5,402 bases of DNA, taken from contig CALZJV010000753.1 in NCBI GenBank assembly GCA_945787595.1, positions 1 to 5,402 on the forward strand, in the 5' to 3' direction. Under the pieces are notes generated by a model. It searched no databases and was not told the origin of the DNA. It was given only the letters and a program-made list of their open reading frames with translations. Of the stretch, positions 1-4,718 are shown one piece after another. A program made the position numbers and the translations under genes. The stretch is from an uncultured Desulfobacterales bacterium. GTDB lineage: Bacteria; Desulfobacterota; Desulfobacteria; Desulfobacterales; JAFDCJ01. How positions within the stretch are numbered: the first letter of the stretch is position 1; each line of letters opens with the position of its first letter.

Positions 1-143
1 GCAGGATTTTCAGATATTGACATCGATTCGTAGTCAAAGCCTGTCGTACCTGATACAAAAACGTAGTCGCCATCCACTACTGCGCGTGAATAGCCAATTT
101 TCGATTCGAACTCTGAGCCACTTGAAATTAATTTTCGGTTCAT
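1..143 (-). CDS. RidA (YjgF/UK114) family protein, N-terminal part, cut by the window edge
   Basis: The first 47 codons of a minus-strand gene are present; the rest lies beyond base 1. The translation begins MNRKLISSGSEFE and continues with GYSRAVVDGDYVFVSGTTGF, the N-terminal strand pattern of the Rid family (R-A-V-x-x-G-x-x-V-F-V-S-G-T). Rid proteins are small trimeric cytosolic proteins of about 110-130 residues. The founding members hydrolyse reactive enamine/imine intermediates made by PLP enzymes, but many paralogues have no known substrate. The catalytic Arg of true RidA lies further downstream and is not visible, so deaminase activity cannot be judged. The ATG at 141-143 has a GAGG ribosome site (150-153) six bases upstream. 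The methyltransferase at 286-846 reads in the same direction 142 nt upstream and may share its transcript. The family call is fairly sure; the function is open. Confidence 0.8.
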   Translation of the reverse strand, partial: MNRKLISSGSEFESKIGYSRAVVDGDYVFVSGTTGFDYESMSISENP

Positions 144-285
144 AGTGTTCCTCAATTCAGATGCATATCTTGGATGAGCTGCAGGCCGCCACACTTTGAG
201 AATCTGGGAACTTTGCGCAAAACCGCTGCATATTCCTGTTAGCTCCATCCCGTTTATTTGGACGTCGGAAAATTTTCCTTAAAAA
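144..285. other. Intergenic spacer between methyltransferase and RidA-family genes
   Basis: This 142 nt spacer has no open frame of note. It contains a perfect 12 bp palindrome GGAAAATTTTCC (267-278) directly next to GACGTC (261-266), just after the methyltransferase stop codon. There is no G+C-rich hairpin with a T-run, so no clear terminator is visible and read-through from the methyltransferase into the RidA gene is possible. Confidence 0.4.
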
Positions 286-846
286 TTAGCACCGCACGTA
301 ATTATATACCCTATTTCGGGCGTTCATATAATTAAATAATCCGGACTGAAGGATCGAATTTGGCACCCAGAAATGCACCAGAGGCGGAAACAACCACACA
401 GCCAAGGTTCCTTCCGGTTTCAGAACACGATGCATTTCGGGTAACAGTCGGTTCAAGGGTAACAAAGGGAAAGGAATCACACCAAACAATAGGACCTTGT
501 CTATGCTCGCTGTTTCCAATCCTGCATTCAGAGCATCTCGTTTTACAATTCGGACATTCTTCAAATTAGCATTTTGCACTTTTTTTGATACTTGTTCGAG
601 AAATCCGGATGACATATCCATTGCCACTAAGCTCCCATGCTCACCAATCAGCTTCGCTCCTGGAATGGTAAAGAAACCTGTACCACATCCTACCTCTAAA
701 ATGCTTTGTCCAGGTTGAATATCAGCAATCCGAAGCGTTTTAACAGGATCAAAGAGCCACTGTCTGAGCCTGCTCCCCATCAATATTCCAGCGGGCTTGA
801 AAAGCAAATTTAGTATCTTTGAATTTCCTAAATCTTCTTTTTTCAT
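286..846 (-). CDS. Class I SAM-dependent methyltransferase (UbiE/Methyltransf_11-like)
   Basis: This is a 186-residue cytosolic protein with a Rossmann-type methyltransferase core. Motif I is ILEVGCGTG (residues 49-57), the glycine-rich SAM-binding loop. The acidic residue at the end of strand 2 is D77 in VAMDMS, binding the SAM ribose. RDAL at 103-106 fits the adenine-binding loop, and the LKPEGTLAVW block (142-151) is the strand-5 region typical of UbiE-like enzymes. An N-terminal segment (about 8-45) with LLFKPAGILMGSRLR precedes the core and probably caps the active site. Length is near the lower end for the family but no domain is obviously missing. The start ATG (844-846) has a weak AGGT ribosome site (852-855). 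The acceptor cannot be deduced: small molecule, quinone and lipid are all possible. The neighbouring RidA gene downstream is the only context. The core call is secure and the substrate unknown. Confidence 0.85.
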   Translation of the reverse strand: MKKEDLGNSKILNLLFKPAGILMGSRLRQWLFDPVKTLRIADIQPGQSILEVGCGTGFFTIPGAKLIGEHGSLVAMDMSSGFLEQVSKKVQNANLKNVRIVKRDALNAGLETASIDKVLLFGVIPFPLLPLNRLLPEMHRVLKPEGTLAVWLFPPLVHFWVPNSILQSGLFNYMNARNRVYNYVRC

Positions 847-918
847 TTTTTACCTATTCGTGAGCATCTAGCGATAGCGTTTATCCAAATTATTTCCGTT
901 ATAGATCGCCCAAAGCTG

Positions 919-942
919 GGACAAAACATAGGACAAAACATA
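919..942. repeat. Two tandem copies of a 12-mer upstream of the methyltransferase
   Basis: GGACAAAACATA occurs twice in perfect tandem (919-930 and 931-942), 73 nt upstream of the methyltransferase start. On the minus strand the proximal copy places TTGTCC 15 nt before TATAAC (898-903). That could be a -35/-10 pair with a rather short spacer, so the repeat may overlap the promoter or a regulator site. It may equally be a simple duplication at the broken end of the transposase relic that starts at 954. Confidence 0.5.
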
Positions 943-953
943 AGGGTCGCATC

Positions 954-1046
954 TCAATTATCTCTAAAAATCGTACGGCGTTCAATCCTGCAAATAATAA
1001 TATGATGCAATACTCCGGGTGCATCTAATATAGCTAATCGTCGCAT
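954..1046 (-). pseudogene. 5' relic of a second RAYT (Y1/HUH) transposase gene
   Basis: Reading the minus strand from the ATG at 1044-1046 gives 30 codons and a TGA (954-956). The peptide starts MRRLAILDAPGVLHHIII and continues with CRIERRTIFRDN. Aligned without gaps to the first 30 residues of the intact transposase at 1313-2317, 18 of 30 positions are identical, including DAPG-x-LHHII and IERR-x-IF. This is the conserved N-terminal strand of the family. Everything after residue 30, including the HUH motif and the catalytic Tyr, is gone. The level of divergence shows this is not a recent duplication of the neighbouring copy but a piece of a related element. A matching repeat sits upstream at 1081-1108 with the same spacing as in the intact copy. 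No function is expected. Confidence 0.8.
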
Positions 1047-1080
1047 AATTCACAAATAACATCGACCCAAAAAGATATTA

Positions 1081-1108
1081 ATTTATTTTTTTATGGACGT
1101 CCCTATAC
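1081..1108. repeat. REP-like repeat copy upstream of the RAYT relic
   Basis: This 28 nt stretch aligns without gaps to 2352-2379 with 22 identities, sharing the T-run followed by CATG/TATG-like bases and the CGTCCC core, then ATAC. It lies 34 nt upstream of the relic start codon (1046), and the copy at 2352 lies 34 nt upstream of the intact start codon (2317). The equal spacing argues that repeat and gene 5' end moved or evolved together. Confidence 0.65.
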
Positions 1109-1117
1109 ACATAGTAT

Positions 1118-1146
1118 CTCCTGAGTGCTAACGCGAAAGTCAGGAG
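1118..1146. repeat. Small hairpin, 7 bp perfect stem
   Basis: CTCCTGA (1118-1124) and TCAGGAG (1140-1146) are perfect inverted repeats around a 15 nt loop. The right arm is shared with the larger inverted repeat 1140-1237, so the two structures are mutually exclusive. No T-run follows on either strand, so it is not a classical terminator. Confidence 0.45.
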
Positions 1147-1237
1147 CAGCCAGGGCTTCCACTGAGATCAATAAAAACGATAAAATTTCAATTTTCCGGC
1201 TATATGCTAAAACGGCTCGGCCCTGGCTGTCACCTGA
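1140..1237. repeat. 98 bp inverted-repeat structure in non-coding DNA
   Basis: The arms are 1140-1156 and 1220-1237. They share a perfect 10 bp inner arm (CAGCCAGGGC, 1147-1156, against 1220-1229) and a 5 bp outer arm (TCAGG against CCTGA), separated by an unequal 2/3 nt interruption. The interior is 63 nt and A+T-rich. The segment carries no convincing coding frame. It could be a small palindromic element related to the flanking RAYT elements, a folded RNA, or a chance structure. It lies between the transposase relic and the intact element. Confidence 0.5.
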
Positions 1238-1285
1238 ACTGACTGGTTCGGCTCGGTTTTGTTGTAGAATCTGGGGGACCGTAAG

Positions 1286-1309
1286 GGGGACGATCATGAA
1301 ATAATGCAT
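1286..1309. repeat. Left inverted repeat (REP-like) of the RAYT element
   Basis: The reverse complement of this 24-mer matches 2352-2375 at 22 of 24 positions; both mismatches are single substitutions. The repeat has GGGGACG at its outer end and ATGCAT at its inner end. It starts only three bases beyond the transposase stop codon, so it marks the downstream edge of the element. Just outside it, GGGGGACC (1273-1280) repeats the outer GGGGGAC motif in direct orientation. Confidence 0.75.
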
Positions 1310-1312
1310 TTC

Positions 1313-2317
1313 TTACTTTATTAGACTTAAATTCATATCCTGAGCCAATTTTTCCCCCCGCACTACCGCACGGCTCACCGCCGGTTGACCTATACCCAGC
1401 AGTTTGCTTACGCTTGTACCGCTCATCCCCAATTCTCTGACCGCCCAATAACAGACCAGGCTCCTGGCCTTCACCCGCAGCGGTTGATTGCCAGGTTTTC
1501 GAACCTCCGCTGGCTCCATCTCAAAGACTTTAGCCACCTTCTCCACGACTCGATCAATATCATAACCCTGAGCCTCAAGCCAATAGCGGCGATCAAACCG
1601 CTCCTTCTGTTCTGCCAGGATTTCTTTGACAAAATCGCTGTCTCCAAGAATACGTTCATCCCCTTTCAGGTGGATGCGCGCTTTGCTCATCGCTTTTAAT
1701 ACACCCCAGCCGCCACTGCTTCTGAGCAATCCTCCGCCAACCAACTCAGGACGTTGACCTAAACCCATTTTTTTGCGAACATATTCACGGTAATTGCGTC
1801 GTGCCGCCGCTACCTTTACACCGAATAGCCGCAGCACATAATCAACATCTTGAAAGTCTCGTTTCTGTTTGCCCATAAGGACACTATGACCACCATAAGG
1901 ATATTTTGCCAGGTCTTTTAGATCGGCAACCATCCTGGCCCGCAATGGATTAAGGTGAATATAGGCCACCAACTCCTTTAAATAGAGGTCTTCCTGACAT
2001 AGTATGGATTTGAAGCGATTTTGAAACAGATGCCCGTTGCGGCGATGGCGACGATTGTAGCTGACGACATAGCCGGTTAACAGCCTGCGCATGACGGTGG
2101 AAATCGGTGCTTTGCCGCTTCGCAATAATAAATGAAAGTGATTGGGGATCAGCGCCCAACCGTAACAAGGCGTTGACGTCTCTTTTAAAATAGTTCCAAG
2201 ACGTTCTAAAAAATTATCCCGATCGGCATCATTATCAAATATTTTTCGCCGTTCTATTCCACGGCAAATAATATGATGTAGTGCCCCGGGGGCATCTATG
2301 CGGGCTTTTCGTGGCAT
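1313..2317 (-). CDS. REP-associated tyrosine transposase (RAYT, Y1_Tnp/HUH) with DnaA-like C-terminal HTH
   Basis: This is a 334-residue protein. Residues 1-130 form the Y1 HUH nuclease domain: DAPGALHHIICRGIERR (8-24), the HUH pair H60-F61-H62 in ALIPNHFHLLL, and the conserved AYIHLNPLRA block (118-127), whose Y119 is the likely nucleophile for single-stranded DNA cleavage. All catalytic residues are present, so it may be active. The family binds and cuts REP hairpins in single-stranded DNA. Residues about 250-330 form a second domain rich in basic residues, ending in a helix-turn-helix (GTSVSKLLGIGQPAVSRAV, about 300-318). This resembles the DnaA C-terminal DNA-binding domain found in a longer RAYT subgroup. 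Typical RAYTs without this extension are about 150-220 residues. The gene is flanked by inverted repeats and followed by a relic of a related gene. The start ATG (2315-2317) aligns with the relic start, though no strong ribosome site is visible. Confidence 0.92.
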   Translation of the reverse strand: MPRKARIDAPGALHHIICRGIERRKIFDNDADRDNFLERLGTILKETSTPCYGWALIPNHFHLLLRSGKAPISTVMRRLLTGYVVSYNRRHRRNGHLFQNRFKSILCQEDLYLKELVAYIHLNPLRARMVADLKDLAKYPYGGHSVLMGKQKRDFQDVDYVLRLFGVKVAAARRNYREYVRKKMGLGQRPELVGGGLLRSSGGWGVLKAMSKARIHLKGDERILGDSDFVKEILAEQKERFDRRYWLEAQGYDIDRVVEKVAKVFEMEPAEVRKPGNQPLRVKARSLVCYWAVRELGMSGTSVSKLLGIGQPAVSRAVVRGEKLAQDMNLSLIK

Positions 2318-2351
2318 GGTCAGCTTATATCATATTTTCAATCCAATAGAT

Positions 2352-2375
2352 ATGCATTTTTTCATGACCGTCCCC
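2352..2375. repeat. Right inverted repeat (REP-like) of the RAYT element
   Basis: This 24-mer is the partner of 1286-1309 in inverted orientation (22/24) and resembles 1081-1108 in direct orientation (22/28 when extended to 2379). It lies 34 nt upstream of the transposase start, so it may also overlap the promoter region of that gene and allow self-regulation by the transposase, which is an inference. Confidence 0.75.
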
Positions 2376-2379
2376 ATAC

Positions 2380-2533
2380 TCCCGGTTACAATTTAATCAG
2401 CGATACTTTCCATCCGCTTTGTGTTGCGTTGGTTCGATCCTTTGACGATAAGATCCTGATTGCTGGTTACTGCCCTTTATTCCGAGGGTGCTTGGCGGCT
2501 ATCATTGAACCACTATATCGTAAAATAAAAAAA
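2380..2533. other. Unassigned spacer with an orphan plus-strand open frame
   Basis: No recognisable gene is present. One plus-strand frame stays open from 2282 to a TGA at 2549-2551. Its part outside the transposase (from about 2384) reads like protein, for example FDDKILIAGYCPLFRGCLAA followed by IIEPLYRKIKK. It has no ATG or GTG start, no ribosome site, and its stop lies inside the terminator hairpin. It may be a decayed 3' end of a gene cut off by the mobile element, or a chance frame. I do not recognise a family. Confidence 0.25.
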
Positions 2534-2559
2534 CCCCGCATCTCAAGATGAGAGCGGGG
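2534..2559. terminator. Bidirectional rho-independent terminator
   Basis: CCCCGC (2534-2539) pairs with GCGGGG (2554-2559) and TCTCA (2541-2545) with TGAGA (2549-2553), with A2540 bulged and an AGA loop. On the minus strand the stem is followed directly by seven T residues and more T-rich sequence. On the plus strand it is followed by ATTTTGTTT. It looks stronger leftward, and would shield the transposase region from transcription coming from the right and the operon from rightward read-through. Confidence 0.85.
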
Positions 2560-2702
2560 ATTTTGTTTCAAATAAACCATGTTGATCCTCCCTTAAGGGC
2601 TAAAGGAGCGCAATTAATTGGTTTTATCATACAGGGGAAGTTTAGAGATGTAAATAAGATTCTTTGTTACCTTGAAATTCTTCTTCCCACCGAAGGTGTA
2701 TT

Positions 2703-2729
2703 TTATCCTGATTATCCGGGTTATCCTGT
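2703..2729. repeat. Three tandem imperfect 9-mers
   Basis: TTATCCTGA, TTATCCGGG and TTATCCTGT follow each other without a gap (2703-2711, 2712-2720, 2721-2729), sharing TTATCC-N-G. They lie about 140 nt upstream of the methyltransferase start. They could be repeated protein-binding sites or a short dispersed repeat family; the sequence alone does not decide. Confidence 0.5.
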
Positions 2730-2760
2730 CTGATATAAAATATAAACAGAGATAATGAAG

Positions 2761-2781
2761 GATTAAGACCCCTGCTTAATC
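2761..2781. promoter_or_regulatory. Perfect inverted repeat, candidate operator
   Basis: GATTAAG (2761-2767) and CTTAATC (2775-2781) form a perfect 7 bp inverted repeat around a 7 nt centre. Its 14 nt centre-to-centre spacing would suit a dimeric DNA-binding regulator. It sits directly upstream of the weak promoter candidate TTGCAA/TATGCA (2788-2816), a position where an activator could act. No T-run follows, so a terminator is unlikely. Confidence 0.4.
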
Positions 2782-2851
2782 GAATGGTTGCAAAATCTTA
2801 AGGATTTTTGTATGCATTGAGGAATTATTTCGGCTTCAACCAACAAGATTG

Positions 2852-2859
2852 AAGGAGGT
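2852..2859 (+). promoter_or_regulatory. Near-perfect Shine-Dalgarno site that fixes the start codon
   Basis: AAGGAGGT lies seven bases upstream of the ATG at 2867-2869. A TTG at 2849 in the same frame would give six extra residues but overlaps the ribosome site region itself, so the ATG is the real start. Such a complete anti-16S match suggests strong translation. Confidence 0.85.
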
Positions 2860-2866
2860 AGAAAGA

Positions 2867-4639
2867 ATGGCAAGGGAACCCAAACCGGATTTTAAACGAT
2901 ACATGACAGCACTTAATTGTCAAGAACCCGACCGGGTGCCTTTAGGGGATTGGCATGTGGATCAATTGCCCATGGAAAATTTCATGGGTAAAAAAATTAC
3001 TTCCCTACAGGATCAGATTGACTTCTGGTACACTGCCGGCTTTGATTATATGACAACTTCATCCGGGATTTTGGAGCCGGTCCGCGCACCGCAAGGAATG
3101 ACCGTAAAAGGAGATGCCGTTCAGACCGAGTACGACCAGGACCGTAAGCGCGAGTGGGCTCTGGAGCACGATGGCGTCGTTACCAGCTGGGAAGCATTCG
3201 AAAAATATCCGTGGCCGTCGGTGGATGATTTTGATCTGTCCAAATGGGATACCCTGGACAAGACCCTGCCTGCAGGCATGAAGGCAGTCCTCGTTCTGGG
3301 CAAAATCTATACCACTGTCTGGATGTTCATGGGGGCCGAGACATTTTTTAATGCCCTTGAAAATAATCCGGAACTCATCGCCGCCATGTTTGAAAAAGTG
3401 GGCAGCATCCAACATGAAACCTTTATGCGAGTCAGTGAACATCCGTGTGTAGGGGCCGTCTTAAATCCGGACGATATCGCCCACAACACCGGTCTTCTCA
3501 TTCACCCCAAGTATCTTAAAAAATATATGTTCCCCTGGTATAAAAAAATCGGTGATGTCTGTCGCGACAAAGGTATCGGGTATGTTTTCCACAGTGACGG
3601 GGATTGTACCGAAGTCATGGATGATTTGATCGATTGCGGGTTTCACGGTTTCAATCCTATCCAGCCCAATTGCATGGATATCGATGCCGTCAAACAAAAA
3701 TGGGCAAATAAATTATGCCTGATCGGCAACCTCAATCTCGATTCGACCCTGACCCTCGGTACACCGGATGATGTGCGTGCCGAAGTGTATGAACGTATTC
3801 GAACCATCGCCCCCGGCGGCGGATACATGGTGGCCTCCTCTAATTCCATCACCGATTACGTTCCCCTTGCCAATATGAAAGCACTGCTGGATGCGACCTT
3901 TGAGTTCGGCAAGTACCCGATTGAGCTCGAGAAAGGCAGGGTCAAAGGCAAGGTCTGGAAGTTTCAGGAAAAACCCAAACAGCAAGTTTCCCGAGCGGCC
4001 ACCGTCTTAAACCTGGAAGCATATGTATCCGGTATGCTGGGCCACAAAAGCGCAGAGGTGATTGAATTGGTACACAATGATATGAACGCCGGAATCCAGG
4101 CACAAGATGTCGTCAGCAACGGCATGATTCCCGCCATGACAGTGATTGGTGAAAAGTTCCAAAGCGGCGAAATTTATATCCCGGAAATGATGATGGCGGC
4201 CAATACCATGTCGACCGTCCTCGACCACTTCAAAGATCAACTGGCAAGCAAAGAAGAAAAGAAACTGGGCGCCGTGGTCATCGGAACGGTCAAGGGGGAT
4301 CTACACGACATCGGTAAAAACCTGGTGATCATGATGCTGGAAGGCCAGGGGTTTTCAGTGGTAGATCTTGGCATCTCGGTGAACACCGACAAGTTTGTCG
4401 AAACCGTCATTGAAAAAAAGCCGGATATTATCGCCCTGAGTGCCTTGCTGACAACAACCATGGTGGAAATGAAAAACACCATTGTTGCCATAGAAGAGGC
4501 CGGCCTTCGAAATTCCGTTAAAATTATAGTGGGAGGTGCACCGGTAACCCAGGCGTTTGCCGATCAAATCGGCGCGGACGGGTATGGGTATGATTCACCG
4601 GGTGCTGCTCAAAAGTGCAAAGAATTGGTTTCAGCCTAA
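2867..4639 (+). CDS. Fused UroD-like methyltransferase and corrinoid (B12-binding) protein, CmuA-like architecture
   Basis: This is a 590-residue cytosolic protein. Residues about 8-350 form a UroD/MtaA-type TIM barrel: LNCQEPDRVPLGDW (16-29), FHSDGD (241-246), GFNPIQPN (261-268), IGNLN (286-290), GTPDDV (298-303). Residues about 375-456 form the helical cap of methyltransferase corrinoid proteins, with GMIPAMTVIGEKFQSGEIYI (419-438) then PEMMMAA. Residues about 467-590 are the B12-binding domain: GDLHDIG (477-483, H480 the lower cobalt ligand), S525 in ALSALLTT, and VGGAPV (555-560). Fusing methyltransferase and corrinoid carrier in this order is known from chloromethane dehalogenase CmuA; most relatives are separate MtaA/MtbA and MtaC/MtbC proteins. 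The likely reaction is methyl transfer between a substrate or thiol and Co(I)-corrinoid. The barrel has H242-S-D244 where MtaA/MtbA have His-x-Cys, and SSNS (324-327) where those enzymes have a Cys, so the zinc site is not canonical. The substrate is unknown; the TRAP binding protein downstream suggests an imported compound. Confidence 0.9.
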   Translation: MAREPKPDFKRYMTALNCQEPDRVPLGDWHVDQLPMENFMGKKITSLQDQIDFWYTAGFDYMTTSSGILEPVRAPQGMTVKGDAVQTEYDQDRKREWALEHDGVVTSWEAFEKYPWPSVDDFDLSKWDTLDKTLPAGMKAVLVLGKIYTTVWMFMGAETFFNALENNPELIAAMFEKVGSIQHETFMRVSEHPCVGAVLNPDDIAHNTGLLIHPKYLKKYMFPWYKKIGDVCRDKGIGYVFHSDGDCTEVMDDLIDCGFHGFNPIQPNCMDIDAVKQKWANKLCLIGNLNLDSTLTLGTPDDVRAEVYERIRTIAPGGGYMVASSNSITDYVPLANMKALLDATFEFGKYPIELEKGRVKGKVWKFQEKPKQQVSRAATVLNLEAYVSGMLGHKSAEVIELVHNDMNAGIQAQDVVSNGMIPAMTVIGEKFQSGEIYIPEMMMAANTMSTVLDHFKDQLASKEEKKLGAVVIGTVKGDLHDIGKNLVIMMLEGQGFSVVDLGISVNTDKFVETVIEKKPDIIALSALLTTTMVEMKNTIVAIEEAGLRNSVKIIVGGAPVTQAFADQIGADGYGYDSPGAAQKCKELVSA

Positions 4640-4650
4640 TTCTGAAATTC

Positions 4651-4676
4651 CGCACCCGGCAAAAAGACCGGATGCG
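4651..4676 (+). promoter_or_regulatory. Intercistronic hairpin between the methyltransferase and TRAP genes
   Basis: CGCACCCGG (4651-4659) pairs with CCGGATGCG (4668-4676) with one C/A mismatch and an 8 nt A-rich loop. No T-run follows, so full termination is unlikely. It starts 12 nt after the methyltransferase stop. It could be a partial terminator or an mRNA-stabilising structure that sets different levels for the two genes. Confidence 0.5.
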
Positions 4677-4718
4677 ATAACATATCAGATGGTCAACCCC
4701 CAAAGAAAGGAGAATATC

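Larger units (their letters stand above)
1286..2375 (-). mobile_element. RAYT element: transposase gene framed by 24 bp inverted repeats
   Basis: The intact Y1 transposase gene occupies almost the whole interval between two 24 bp inverted repeats, three bases from one and 34 bases from the other. RAYT genes are usually single-copy domesticated IS200/IS605-like genes flanked by REP sequences in inverted orientation, and the arrangement fits that pattern. IS200/IS605 family enzymes do not make target duplications, and none is visible at the edges here. The exact ends of the element are uncertain, since similarity between the flanks falls off beyond the 24-mers. Confidence 0.65.
2560..2866 (+). 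other. Leader/promoter region of the methyltransferase-corrinoid operon
   Basis: This stretch of about 300 nt is A+T-rich and has no convincing gene. An open frame running to 2733 is biased by the 9-mer repeats at 2703-2729, which encode YPDYPGYP-like residues, and begins inside the terminator. It holds a 10 bp palindrome CCCTTAAGGG (2590-2599), the 9-mer repeats, the inverted repeat 2761-2781, a weak promoter candidate TTGCAA-N17-TATGCA (2788-2816), and the ribosome site at 2852-2859. Confidence 0.45.

Noticed and set aside
254..266. Possible fourth REP-like copy (TTTATTTGGACGTC)
   Set aside because: Only the short GGACGTC core and a weak T-rich flank match the other copies; this is too short to separate from chance.
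918..1050. CRISPR-like short repeats
   Set aside because: There are only two adjacent 12-mers, with no spacers and no cas genes.
1103..1309. 68-residue minus-strand frame in the non-coding segment
   Set aside because: It spans the REP-like repeat and both inverted repeats, has no ribosome site and resembles no protein family.
2464..2580. 38-codon minus-strand frame with an AGGGAGG site before its ATG at 2578-2580
   Set aside because: It runs straight through the strong terminator and has no recognisable protein features; the ribosome-like motif comes from a short palindromic stretch and is probably chance.
2548..2733. 61-residue plus-strand frame between terminator and operon
   Set aside because: It starts inside the terminator hairpin, has no ribosome site, and its C-terminal YPDYPGYP composition comes from the 9-mer DNA repeats.
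2849..2866. TTG start giving a six-residue longer methyltransferase
   Set aside because: The TTG overlaps the start of the AAGGAGGT ribosome site, which is ideally spaced for the ATG at 2867.
2952..2971. Sigma-54-like TGGCAT...TTGC sequence
   Set aside because: The spacing between the two elements is nine rather than five bases and it lies inside the coding region.
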